From Tepidimonas sp. UBA997 (GTDB taxonomy: Bacteria; Pseudomonadota; Gammaproteobacteria; Burkholderiales; Burkholderiaceae_C), in contig DBAZ01000012.1 in assembly GCA_002291945.1 (NCBI GenBank), forward strand, positions 1,604 to 10,986: a DNA stretch of 9,383 bases, written 5' to 3'. Positions within the stretch are counted from its first letter, which is position 1; each line of letters opens with the position of its first letter. Under the pieces are notes generated by a model. The model was not told the origin of the DNA and did not search any database. It was given only the letters and a program-made list of their open reading frames with translations. Shown one piece after another: positions 1 to 5,931 of the stretch. A program made the translations under genes and the position numbers.

Positions 1-257
1 ACGGCACCGGCGCTGGGCGGCAGACCGGCTTTGAGCGCCGCCTGCCGCGCCGGTGCCTGGCCCTGGCCCGCCATCAGGCAATTGCCGAGGATCACTTCGG
101 TCACGAGTTCCGCTGCCACAGCGGCGCGTTGCACGGCGGCTAGGATGGCGGCAGCGCCCAGGTCGTGGGCCGCGAGCGAAGAAAAGTCGCCCTGGAAGCT
201 GCCCATGGGGGTGCGGGCAGCGCCGGTGATGACGATGGCATCGGGGTTCAGGCTCAT
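1..257 (-). CDS. Acetyl-CoA acetyltransferase (thiolase), N-terminal fragment; C-terminus outside window
   Basis: The 85 visible residues are the N-terminal part of a biosynthetic/degradative thiolase (AtoB/PhaA type). They begin MSLNPDAIVITGAARTPMG and continue with the family segments VILGNCLMAGQGQAPARQAA and LKAGLPPSAG. In this family the nucleophilic Cys follows within a few residues, so the catalytic domain lies beyond the left edge. The enzyme would cleave acetoacetyl-CoA to two acetyl-CoA, or run the reverse condensation. Its ATG (255-257) overlaps the aceK TGA (254-256) as ATGA, and a GGAGA ribosome site lies 5 bases upstream (263-267) inside the aceK end, so translation is probably coupled. 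Position after isovaleryl-CoA dehydrogenase suggests it handles acetoacetyl-CoA from leucine breakdown. A PHB-related or broader-chain thiolase is possible, because the specificity residues are not visible. Confidence 0.9.
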   Translation of the reverse strand, partial: MSLNPDAIVITGAARTPMGSFQGDFSSLAAHDLGAAAILAAVQRAAVAAELVTEVILGNCLMAGQGQAPARQAALKAGLPPSAGA

Positions 258-2095
258 GGAAGTCTCCGTTGGTGAACGAAGCGCCGCTGGCGCTCATAGG
301 GGAACACGTCGTGTACGTAGCCCGCCTGTATGCGCTCCTTGTGCGCCTGCCAGAAGGGCACTTCCAGCAAATCGGCGTGGTGCTTCATGAACAGGTCGCG
401 CACCTTGTGGTTGCCCAGCAGGCAGGGTGCAAACATTTCCGGGAACACATCGCGCGGACCCATCGTCTGCAACGGCTGGGCTGGCTGGGCCGACTCGGCA
501 GAGGCGTCGTCCCCGGCGCTGCGCGGTGCTGGCACGTAGTGGAATCGGCAATCGGTGATGTATTCGATTTCGTCGTAATCGTAGAACACCACCTTGCCGT
601 GGCGGGTGATGCCGAAGTTCTTCCACAGCATGTCACCCGGAAAAATATTGGCCGCCACCAGTTCCTTGATGGCATGGCCGTATTCGATCACGGCCTTTTC
701 GATCTGATCGAGGGCCTTGGCGTCGTCGGGCACCTTGCGCAGCACCTCGAACGCTTCCTGCAGGTGGATGTTGAGCGGAATCATGCGCCGCTCGATATAG
801 ACATGCTTGAGGAAAACCTCGATGCTGCCGTCGCCGTTGCGGTCGCCGATCTCGATCTGGCTGGGTGCGTGTTTCTGGATTTCGGCAATCAGCTCGTCGG
901 AAAAGCGTGCCCGCGGAAACCCGACCCCGGAAAACTCCAGCGTGTCGGCCATGCGGCCCACCCGGTCGTGGTGCTTGACCAGTTGGTACTTGCCGCGTAT
1001 TTGCTCGCGGGTGGTGTTTTTTTGCGGCGGGTAGTGGTCTTTGATGATCTTGAACACGTAGGGAAAGCTGGGCAGGTCGAACACCAGCATCACCATGCCG
1101 CGGATGCCGGGCGCGATACGGAAGTGGTCGGTGCTGTGCCGCATGTGGTAGAGGAAGTCGCGGTAGAACAGCGTCTTGCCCTGCTTGGCCAGCCCGAGCG
1201 CGTTGTACAGCTCGGTACGCGGCTTGCGCGGCATCATGCTGCGCAGAAACTGCACATAGGCGCTGGGCACTTCCATATCGACCATGAAGTAGGCTCGCGC
1301 AAAGCTAAACAGCATCAGCAGGTCGTCTTCGCCGTGCAGCAGGGCGTCGATGCGCACCTGCCCCTCGTGGTTGTGCAAAATGGGCAGGGCAAAGGGCACT
1401 TCCTGGTTGCCGTTGATCAGCTTGCCGACCACGTACGCGCCCTTGTTGCGGTAAAACAGGCTGTGCAGCACCTGGATCTGGAAGTTGGGGCGCAGCTTGC
1501 TGTGCTCGAACAGCGGCAGCAGGGCATCGTGCATGCTGGTCACGTCGCAGGCCAGGTCTTCAAAAGCCACGCGCAGGCCGAAGTCCTCGATCATGCGCCG
1601 CAACACGGCCTTGAAAGCTGCCAGGTTTTCCGGGTAGTAGCTGCGGTAGGTGGTGTGGCTGGGGTCTTCCGGCTCGATGTATTCGGTGCTCACGGCTGGC
1701 CGCACGAAAATGAAGTCGTTCTGGAAGTAGCAGCGATCCAGGATTTGGGTGGTGACCGAATTGAAGAACGTCTCGGCCAGTTCGGGCTGGCGGTGATCCA
1801 CCAGCATGCCGACGTAAAACAGCTTGACCTGCTGCCACACGTCCATGGGCTGCCGACCGGCCTTGAATTCGAGCTCCAGCCGCTTGACGCATTCCTGCAC
1901 ACGCAGGTCGTAAAACTCGATGCGCTCGCGCTGGGCACGCTGTTGGGCGTGCCAGTCCTGGGTTTCAAAACGGTGCTTGGACCGCGCCGACTCGGCACGG
2001 AACAAGCGGTAGTGACGGTTGAAGCCGTCCACCATGGCACGGGCGATGTCGTGCGCCAATGCCGAATCCAATTGCTTGGGTAGCGCGGATTTCAT
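254..2095 (-). CDS. aceK: Isocitrate dehydrogenase kinase/phosphatase
   Basis: This bifunctional enzyme phosphorylates isocitrate dehydrogenase to inactivate it and dephosphorylates it to restore activity. It thereby sets the split of isocitrate between the TCA cycle and the glyoxylate shunt. The 613 residues compare with 578 in E. coli. Residues 1 to about 320 match the regulatory half and the rest the kinase-like half. Seen motifs are the nucleotide loop APGIRGM (328-334), Lys349 in VFKIIKDHYPPQK, HDRVGRMADT (376-385), NIFPGDMLWKNFG (483-495) with Asp488, and FYDYDEI (504-510) with Asp506 and Asp508. The 18-residue gap between Asp488 and Asp506 equals that between E. coli Asp457 and Asp475. 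An Ala/Gln/Ser-rich linker (about 526-546) follows. The start at 2095 has AGGGA about 8 bases upstream. It lies 33 bases after liuA and overlaps the thiolase start by 4 bases. No aceA or aceB is adjacent, unlike the enterobacterial aceBAK operon. Confidence 0.97.
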   Translation of the reverse strand: MKSALPKQLDSALAHDIARAMVDGFNRHYRLFRAESARSKHRFETQDWHAQQRAQRERIEFYDLRVQECVKRLELEFKAGRQPMDVWQQVKLFYVGMLVDHRQPELAETFFNSVTTQILDRCYFQNDFIFVRPAVSTEYIEPEDPSHTTYRSYYPENLAAFKAVLRRMIEDFGLRVAFEDLACDVTSMHDALLPLFEHSKLRPNFQIQVLHSLFYRNKGAYVVGKLINGNQEVPFALPILHNHEGQVRIDALLHGEDDLLMLFSFARAYFMVDMEVPSAYVQFLRSMMPRKPRTELYNALGLAKQGKTLFYRDFLYHMRHSTDHFRIAPGIRGMVMLVFDLPSFPYVFKIIKDHYPPQKNTTREQIRGKYQLVKHHDRVGRMADTLEFSGVGFPRARFSDELIAEIQKHAPSQIEIGDRNGDGSIEVFLKHVYIERRMIPLNIHLQEAFEVLRKVPDDAKALDQIEKAVIEYGHAIKELVAANIFPGDMLWKNFGITRHGKVVFYDYDEIEYITDCRFHYVPAPRSAGDDASAESAQPAQPLQTMGPRDVFPEMFAPCLLGNHKVRDLFMKHHADLLEVPFWQAHKERIQAGYVHDVFPYERQRRFVHQRRLP

Positions 2096-2128
2096 GTGGT
2101 GTCCCTGTCTGGCGGTCGGTGCGCGGCC

Positions 2129-3319
2129 TTACATGGTTTGCGAGAACAGTTCCCGGCCAATCAGCATGCGGCGGATTTCACTGGTGCCCGCGCCGATTTC
2201 GTACAGCTTGGCGTCGCGCCACAGGCGGCCCAGCGGGTATTCGTTGATGTAGCCGTTGCCGCCGAACAGTTGGATGCCGTCACCGGCCATGCGGGTGGCC
2301 TGCTCGGCGCACCACAGGATGACGCTGGCGCAGTCCTTGCGCACCTGACGCACGTGCTGGGCACCCAGCAGGTCGAGGTTCTTGCCGATCTGGTAGCAGA
2401 AGGCGCGGCCAGCCTGCAGCACGGTGTACATGTCGGCCACTTTGCCCTGCACCAGTTGGAATTCGCCGATGCTCTGGCCAAACTGCTTGCGGTCGTGGAT
2501 GTAGGGGATGACGTTGTCCATCACCGCCTGCATGATGCCGATCGGCCCGGCGGCCAGCACGGCGCGTTCGTAGTCCAGCCCGCTCATCAGCACCTTGGCA
2601 CCCTGGTTGAGGCCGCCCAGAATATGGTCGGCGGGCACCTCCACGTTCTGGAACACCATTTCGCCCGTGTGGCTGCCGCGCATGCCCAGCTTGTCGAGCT
2701 TTTGCGCGGTGGAAAAGCCCTTCATGCCCTTCTCGACGATGAAGGCGGTCACGCCGCGTGCACCCAGCTCGGGCTCGGTCTTGGCATAGACCACCATGGT
2801 GTCGGCGTCCGGGCCGTTGGTGATCCACATCTTGCTGCCGTTGAGCAGGTAGTAGCCGCCCTTGTCTTGGGCGCGCAGCTTCATGCTGATCACGTCCGAT
2901 CCGGCACCCGGCTCGCTCATGGCCAGTGCGCCCACGTGCTCGCCGCTGACCAGCTTGGGCAGGTATTTCTGGCGCTGGGCCTCGTTGCCGTTGCGCTTGA
3001 TCTGGTTGACGCACAGGTTGGAGTGCGCCCCATAGCTCAGGCCCACGCTGGCCGATGCGCGAGAAATCTCCTCCATCGCGATCATGTGCGCCAGATAGCC
3101 CATGTTGGCACCGCCATATTCCTCACCCACGGTGATGCCCAGCACGCCCAGGTCGCCCATCTTGCGCCACAGGTCCATCGGGAACTGGTCGCTGCGGTCG
3201 ATCTCGGCGGCGCGGGGCGCGATTTCGGTCTGGGCAAAGTCGCACACCGCATCGCGCAGGGCGTTGATGTCGTCACCCAGCATGAAGTCGAGGCCGGGCA
3301 TTTGGGGCAGGTTGCTCAT
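2129..3319 (-). CDS. liuA: Isovaleryl-CoA dehydrogenase
   Basis: This FAD-dependent acyl-CoA dehydrogenase is assigned to oxidation of isovaleryl-CoA to 3-methylcrotonyl-CoA in leucine degradation, passing electrons to ETF. With the start at 3319 it has 396 residues, normal for the family. It carries the family signatures SEPGAGSD (135-142), WITNGPDAD (165-173) and QLFGGNGYINEYPLGRLWRD (350-369). Two features point to isovaleryl-CoA rather than straight-chain substrates. A Glu lies in GLDYERAVLAAGPIGIMQ (Glu251), where isovaleryl-CoA dehydrogenases keep the catalytic base. The loop near the C-terminus reads YEIGAGTSEIRR, with Ala where medium-chain enzymes have their catalytic Glu. The ATG at 3317-3319 is preferred over an upstream TTG at 3349 because GGAGA lies 7 bases before it and homologues begin nearby. 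It is 42 bases downstream of the thioesterase stop and 33 bases upstream of aceK. Confidence 0.96.
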   Translation of the reverse strand: MSNLPQMPGLDFMLGDDINALRDAVCDFAQTEIAPRAAEIDRSDQFPMDLWRKMGDLGVLGITVGEEYGGANMGYLAHMIAMEEISRASASVGLSYGAHSNLCVNQIKRNGNEAQRQKYLPKLVSGEHVGALAMSEPGAGSDVISMKLRAQDKGGYYLLNGSKMWITNGPDADTMVVYAKTEPELGARGVTAFIVEKGMKGFSTAQKLDKLGMRGSHTGEMVFQNVEVPADHILGGLNQGAKVLMSGLDYERAVLAAGPIGIMQAVMDNVIPYIHDRKQFGQSIGEFQLVQGKVADMYTVLQAGRAFCYQIGKNLDLLGAQHVRQVRKDCASVILWCAEQATRMAGDGIQLFGGNGYINEYPLGRLWRDAKLYEIGAGTSEIRRMLIGRELFSQTM

Positions 3320-3361
3320 GAGGGGGTCTCCGGTTGTGAGGGGCAGCAAAATGGTGGCGGG

Positions 3362-3817
3362 TCAATAGGTCTTGGGCACGGGCGCGATCGTCTGCTGCAT
3401 GATGGCACAGTCGCGGCGCTGGCCGTCGGGTGACACATGCACCACCTCGGCCACGGTCACGATGACGCGCTTGCCAGTACGCACCACACGACCCGTGGCC
3501 TGCAGTTCACCCTGCTCAAAGGCGGCCAGAAAATTGATCTTGTACTCGACTGTCGTGACTTCCGTGCCTTCGGGGGCGACGGTCAGGGCCGCATAGCCAC
3601 CGGCAATGTCGGCCAGTGCGCCGATCGCGCCGCCGTGAAAGCCGCCCTGTTGCTGGGTGACGCGGTCTGAATACGGCAGGGTCAGCGTCACGCGGCCCGG
3701 AGCCACCGCCAGCAAGCGAGCGCCCAACGGCTGCATCATGCCCTGCCGGGCCAAACTGGCTTCCAGCCGCGCCCAAAGGTCAGGGTGGTCTGCGGCAGAT
3801 TCAAACACAGCAGCCAT
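3362..3817 (-). CDS. PaaI-family hotdog acyl-CoA thioesterase
   Basis: A 151-residue single hotdog-fold protein of the PaaI/YdiI acyl-CoA thioesterase type, which hydrolyses an acyl-CoA to acid and CoA. The family core is QGGFHGGAIGALADIAGGYA (57-76). The HGG loop at 61-63 and Asp70, nine residues after His61, match the spacing of the catalytic Asp in E. coli PaaI. A second block, VTTVEYKINFLAA (87-99), is also typical. It has no signal peptide or membrane segment, so it is cytoplasmic. The start at 3817 has GGAGA 4 bases upstream. It is the first gene after the operator/promoter at 3835-3885 and lies 42 bases before liuA, so it should be the leading gene of the leucine operon. Substrate cannot be read from the sequence. 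Recycling CoA from stalled branched or short acyl-CoA is an inference from context. Confidence 0.9.
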   Translation of the reverse strand: MAAVFESAADHPDLWARLEASLARQGMMQPLGARLLAVAPGRVTLTLPYSDRVTQQQGGFHGGAIGALADIAGGYAALTVAPEGTEVTTVEYKINFLAAFEQGELQATGRVVRTGKRVIVTVAEVVHVSPDGQRRDCAIMQQTIAPVPKTY

Positions 3818-3821
3818 GTGG

Positions 3822-3826
3822 TCTCC
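3822..3826 (-). promoter_or_regulatory. Ribosome binding site of the thioesterase gene (GGAGA)
   Basis: GGAGA on the minus strand lies 4 bases before the ATG at 3817. The same CGGAGAC block precedes the thioesterase, liuA (CGGAGAC then CCCCTC) and thiolase (CGGAGAC then TTCC) starts, which supports all three start choices. Confidence 0.7.
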
Positions 3827-3834
3827 GAATTTGT

Positions 3835-3856
3835 TTGACGTTTACGTAAACGTCAA
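3835..3856. promoter_or_regulatory. Perfect 22-bp palindromic operator, probable LiuR site 1
   Basis: Two inverted copies of TTGACGTTTAC meet without a spacer and match perfectly over 22 bases. The site lies 18 bases upstream of the thioesterase start, in the gap after liuR. A nearly identical site precedes liuR itself (4397-4420). MerR-family LiuR regulators of branched-chain amino acid genes in proteobacteria are known to use palindromes of this general TTGACG...CGTCAA form. Binding by the neighbouring MerR protein is inferred. The palindrome abuts the predicted -10 (3856-3861) and covers the expected transcription start, which fits repression. Confidence 0.85.
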
Positions 3857-3885
3857 TTATCGCCATAAAACCCGGCAACTCCCAA
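3856..3885 (-). promoter_or_regulatory. Putative sigma70 promoter of the thioesterase-liuA-aceK-thiolase operon
   Basis: On the minus strand, TTGGGA (3880-3885, 4 of 6 consensus) is separated by 18 bases from GATAAT (3856-3861, 5 of 6 consensus). Transcription would begin near 3849, inside operator site 1, giving a leader of roughly 32 bases with room for the GGAGA site. A competing pair, TTGACG (3851-3856) and CAAATT (3828-3833), would start too close to the ATG to include the ribosome site, so it is less likely. Confidence 0.5.
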
Positions 3886-3890
3886 GCCGG
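3872..3890 (-). terminator. Weak stem-loop between liuR and its downstream operon
   Basis: CCGGC and GCCGG form a 5-bp GC stem around a 9-base loop. On the minus strand it is followed by GTTTTAT. This resembles a poor intrinsic terminator for liuR transcripts, but the stem is short and the T run is only four. It overlaps the predicted -35 element of the next operon, so it could equally be incidental. Confidence 0.25.
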
Positions 3891-3968
3891 ACTGGCCACT
3901 CACCGCAAAACGTCGTCTATCCATAACCCAGCAGCATGGCGGCACCTGCTTCCCAAGGCAGTCCGAGA

Positions 3969-4364
3969 TCAGGCAGCGAGCTTCGCCAGCAAGGCCTTGG
4001 CTTCTTTCTCGTGCGACTTGAGTTCATCCAGATTGGCTTGCAGATCGGCCAACTGCTCTTCGATCTGGCGCTTGTGATCGGCCAGCACCAGCAGGAATTT
4101 GCGCAACTGCGGCCCGGTGTCGCGCGGGCTGTCGTACATGTCGATCAGGTCTTTGGCTTCGGTCAGGCTCAGGCCCAAGCGCTTGGCGCGCAGCGTCAGC
4201 TTAAGGCGCGTGCGGTCGCGTGCGGTGTAGATGCGGTTGCGCCCGCCCGGCCCTTCGCGCTTGGGGTCTAGCAGGCCCATGTCTTCGTAAAAACGGATGG
4301 CGCGGGTGGTCAGGTCGAACTCTTTGGCAAGATCGCGGATGGTGTACTGGGAAGCGGTGGCCAT
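3969..4364 (-). CDS. liuR: MerR-family transcriptional regulator, LiuR type
   Basis: A 131-residue DNA-binding regulator. Residues 7-77 form the MerR winged helix: YTIRDLAKEFDLTTRAIRFY, then EDMGLL, GRNRIYTARDRTRLKLTLRA and KRLGLSLTEAKDLIDMYD. A coiled-coil dimerisation helix of alternating Leu and charged residues follows (about 87-130). There are no cysteines, which argues against metal or redox sensing of the MerR/SoxR kind. The sequence style and its place upstream of isovaleryl-CoA dehydrogenase fit LiuR, the regulator of leucine/isovalerate utilisation; the ligand is not evident. It is flanked by two matching palindromes, one in its own promoter and one in front of the next operon, so autoregulation and control of the catabolic genes are inferred. 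The ATG at 4364 has no clear Shine-Dalgarno sequence, and a hairpin-capable dyad abuts it. Confidence 0.92.
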   Translation of the reverse strand: MATASQYTIRDLAKEFDLTTRAIRFYEDMGLLDPKREGPGGRNRIYTARDRTRLKLTLRAKRLGLSLTEAKDLIDMYDSPRDTGPQLRKFLLVLADHKRQIEEQLADLQANLDELKSHEKEAKALLAKLAA

Positions 4365-4365
4365 G

Positions 4366-4383
4366 GGCGTACAGTGTAGCGCC
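4366..4383. repeat. Imperfect dyad abutting the liuR start codon
   Basis: GGCGTAC and GTA-G-CGCC can pair as 7 bp with one bulged base (4379) around a 3-base loop (4373-4375). The stem ends one base before the liuR ATG and occupies the region where a ribosome site would be expected. None is recognisable there. Confidence 0.5.
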
Positions 4384-4384
4384 G

Positions 4385-4413
4385 ATCTTGCAGCGAATTG
4401 ACGTTTACGTCAA
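4385..4413 (-). promoter_or_regulatory. Putative liuR promoter
   Basis: On the minus strand, TTGACG (4408-4413) is 17 bases from CAAGAT (4385-4390, 3 of 6 consensus). The start would fall near 4378, giving a leader of about 14 bases. The -35 hexamer is part of operator site 2, so LiuR bound there would block RNA polymerase. TACACT just downstream is a better -10, but it has no matching -35 at normal spacing. Confidence 0.4.
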
Positions 4414-4420
4414 CGTCAAT
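4397..4420. promoter_or_regulatory. 24-bp near-perfect palindromic operator, probable LiuR site 2
   Basis: The inverted half-sites ATTGACGTTTAC and ATTGACGTTGAC meet at 4408/4409, with a single mismatched pair (4406 with 4411). The site matches operator 1 at 21 of 22 shared positions. It lies 32 bases upstream of the liuR ATG and contains the TAA stop (4405-4407) and last codons of the upstream metallohydrolase gene. Confidence 0.85.
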
Positions 4421-5169
4421 AATGAAACCCGACGCAGCGCCTGCCGACGCTCGGCTTGGTCGGGCAGCACGGCCTGCACCCAGCGCCAGAAGGCCGGACC
4501 GTGGTTCATTTCGCGCAAATGGCACAGCTCATGCACCACCACGTAATCGATCAGCGCGGGCGCGAGGTGGATCAGCCGCCCGTTGAGGTGAATGGTACCG
4601 TCGGCATGGGCGCTGCCCCAGCGGGTGTTGGCGCGGGACAGCCGCAAACGCGTCCAGCGCACCCCGACCAGCGGCGCAAAATGCTCCAGACGCTGGGTCA
4701 GGTGCTGGCGTGCCTGCTCGCTCAACCAGGCGTGTACCGTGTCGCGACAGCGCTCGGGCCCGCAATCGACCGGCAGGGCCACGCACAGCGCACCCCCGTG
4801 GATGGCCGCACCTGCGCCCCCGAGCGAGAGGGCCGGATCGAGCCGCAGCGTCAGCGGCTGGCCCAGAAAGTTGATCGTGGCTCCCTGGGCCCAAACCATT
4901 GCAGGTGCCTGCGGCCGGGCCTGCGCCGCTTGCAGTTTGCTCAGCACCCAATGCGCCTTGCTGGTCAGAAAGCGCAGCACATCGGCTTCGGGTGCCCACA
5001 GCGGTGCCCTCACACTCAGGCCTTGGGTGTTGACCAACAACCCGATGGTCTTGCGGCGCACACGACGAAATTCGTAAGACAGCGCCACATCGCCCAGGCG
5101 GCACTCGCGGTTGGCCTTGGGGTGGCGCAGCAGGCTGGCCGACGGGGCAGGCGGATGGGCCCGTTGCAT
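4405..5169 (-). CDS. YgjP-like zinc metallohydrolase (DUF45, SprT-like fold)
   Basis: A 254-residue protein of the YgjP-like metallopeptidase family, whose physiological substrate is poorly known. The zinc motif HELCHLREMNHGPAFW spans 213-228, with His213, Glu214 and His217 as HExxH and His223 as probable third ligand. The family block LSRANTRWGSAHADGTIHLN (177-196) precedes it. The N-terminal domain holds the beta-rich FRRVRRKTIGLLV segment (34-46). No signal peptide or membrane helix is seen, so it is probably cytoplasmic. The ATG at 5169 has GAGG (5177-5180) 7 bases upstream, overlapping the plsC stop; the gap to plsC is 9 bases. The last residues, SLLTLT, follow the usual family end and are largely encoded by the operator in front of liuR, so the C-terminal tail may be a by-product of that site. 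Confidence 0.88.
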   Translation of the reverse strand: MQRAHPPAPSASLLRHPKANRECRLGDVALSYEFRRVRRKTIGLLVNTQGLSVRAPLWAPEADVLRFLTSKAHWVLSKLQAAQARPQAPAMVWAQGATINFLGQPLTLRLDPALSLGGAGAAIHGGALCVALPVDCGPERCRDTVHAWLSEQARQHLTQRLEHFAPLVGVRWTRLRLSRANTRWGSAHADGTIHLNGRLIHLAPALIDYVVVHELCHLREMNHGPAFWRWVQAVLPDQAERRQALRRVSLLTLT

Positions 5170-5178
5170 CGGCTTGCC

Positions 5179-5931
5179 TCAGGCGCTTGCAGCCGGGGTT
5201 GGATAGGCCTCGGGGTCGAGCCGTCGCATTTCGGCTTCGATCCAGGCTTCGACCTCGCGCATCAGTTCATCCGGCTCACGCCCCTGGCTGGGAATCGGGT
5301 GGCCAATCGAATACACCACCGTGCCAGGGCGCTTGACCAGGGCGCGGCATGGCCAGCACCGGCCCGACGCGATGGCAATCGGAATCACCGGTGCGCCGGT
5401 CTGCACGGCCAGGCGGGCACCCCCCAGTTTGTATTCGCCCTGCTGGCCGCGTTCGGTGCGCGTGCCTTCCGGGAACATGATGACCCAGATACCCTGATCC
5501 AACAGCGCCTTGCCTTGCTGAGTCACTTTGGCAAAAGCCTGCGCACGTTTCGAGCGATCGATGTGGATCATGTCGAGCCGGCTCATGGCCCAGCCGAAAA
5601 ACGGCACGTACAACAGCTCTTTCTTGAACACGAAGGCCAGCGGATGCGGCATCAGGGTCGGCAGGCTGAAGGTCTCCCAGGTGGACTGGTGCTTGGCCAG
5701 CAGGATGGCGGGGGCGCGGCGATCGGTGGGCAGGTTCTCAAAACCCAGCACCTGATTGCGGATGCCCAGTATCCAGCCGCCCGCCCACACCACGAGGCGC
5801 AACCAGCCCACACACAGCGCGTAGAGCTTACCGCCCCGGATGAACACCGAGGCGAGCAGGGCGACGAGGGCCCAGGGCACCACCGTCACCACCATGAAAA
5901 GCAGATGCAATAGCGAGCGGATGGCGTTCAA
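5179..5931 (-). CDS. plsC: Lysophospholipid acyltransferase (1-acyl-sn-glycerol-3-phosphate acyltransferase type)
   Basis: A membrane-associated acyltransferase expected to acylate lysophosphatidic acid to phosphatidic acid in phospholipid synthesis. From the proposed TTG start it has 250 residues, the usual PlsC length. A hydrophobic segment spans about 6-31 and a second about 43-56. Motif I is HQSTWE (81-86), an H-x4-E form of the usual H-x4-D. Motif III is FPEGTRT (153-159) and motif IV APVIPIAIA (180-188). FKKELLYVPFFGW (102-114) is the region of motif II. The TTG at 5929-5931 is chosen because it overlaps the gmhB stop as TTGA and gives the family N-terminus LRS/IRSLLHLLFMVVTVVPW. A longer reading to 6084 adds an Arg/Ala-rich stretch that is merely gmhB in another frame. 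No good ribosome site precedes the TTG, so coupling to gmhB translation is likely. Confidence 0.9.
   Translation of the reverse strand: MNAIRSLLHLLFMVVTVVPWALVALLASVFIRGGKLYALCVGWLRLVVWAGGWILGIRNQVLGFENLPTDRRAPAILLAKHQSTWETFSLPTLMPHPLAFVFKKELLYVPFFGWAMSRLDMIHIDRSKRAQAFAKVTQQGKALLDQGIWVIMFPEGTRTERGQQGEYKLGGARLAVQTGAPVIPIAIASGRCWPCRALVKRPGTVVYSIGHPIPSQGREPDELMREVEAWIEAEMRRLDPEAYPTPAASA

Noticed and set aside
269..2083. A 604-codon plus-strand open frame opposite aceK
   Set aside because: It mirrors aceK almost exactly and its translation is rich in His, Val, Leu and Gln with no family motif. Long antisense frames are expected in GC-rich genes with strong third-position bias.
3082..3368. Short open frames around the liuA start as extra small genes
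   Set aside because: They are out-of-frame shadows of liuA and lack ribosome sites; the upstream TTG at 3349 for liuA itself is also less likely than the ATG at 3319.
2096..3433. A 445-codon plus-strand frame opposite liuA
   Set aside because: It is a shadow of liuA with low-complexity His/Ala/Val content; the minus-strand frame has all the acyl-CoA dehydrogenase signatures.
3944..3968. Small hairpin CTGC...GCAG just after the liuR stop as a terminator
   Set aside because: The stem is short with a bulge and there is no T tract after it on the minus strand.
4456..5913. A 485-codon plus-strand frame opposite the metallohydrolase and plsC
   Set aside because: It spans two well-supported minus-strand genes and has no recognisable domain; its composition is typical of reversed coding sequence.
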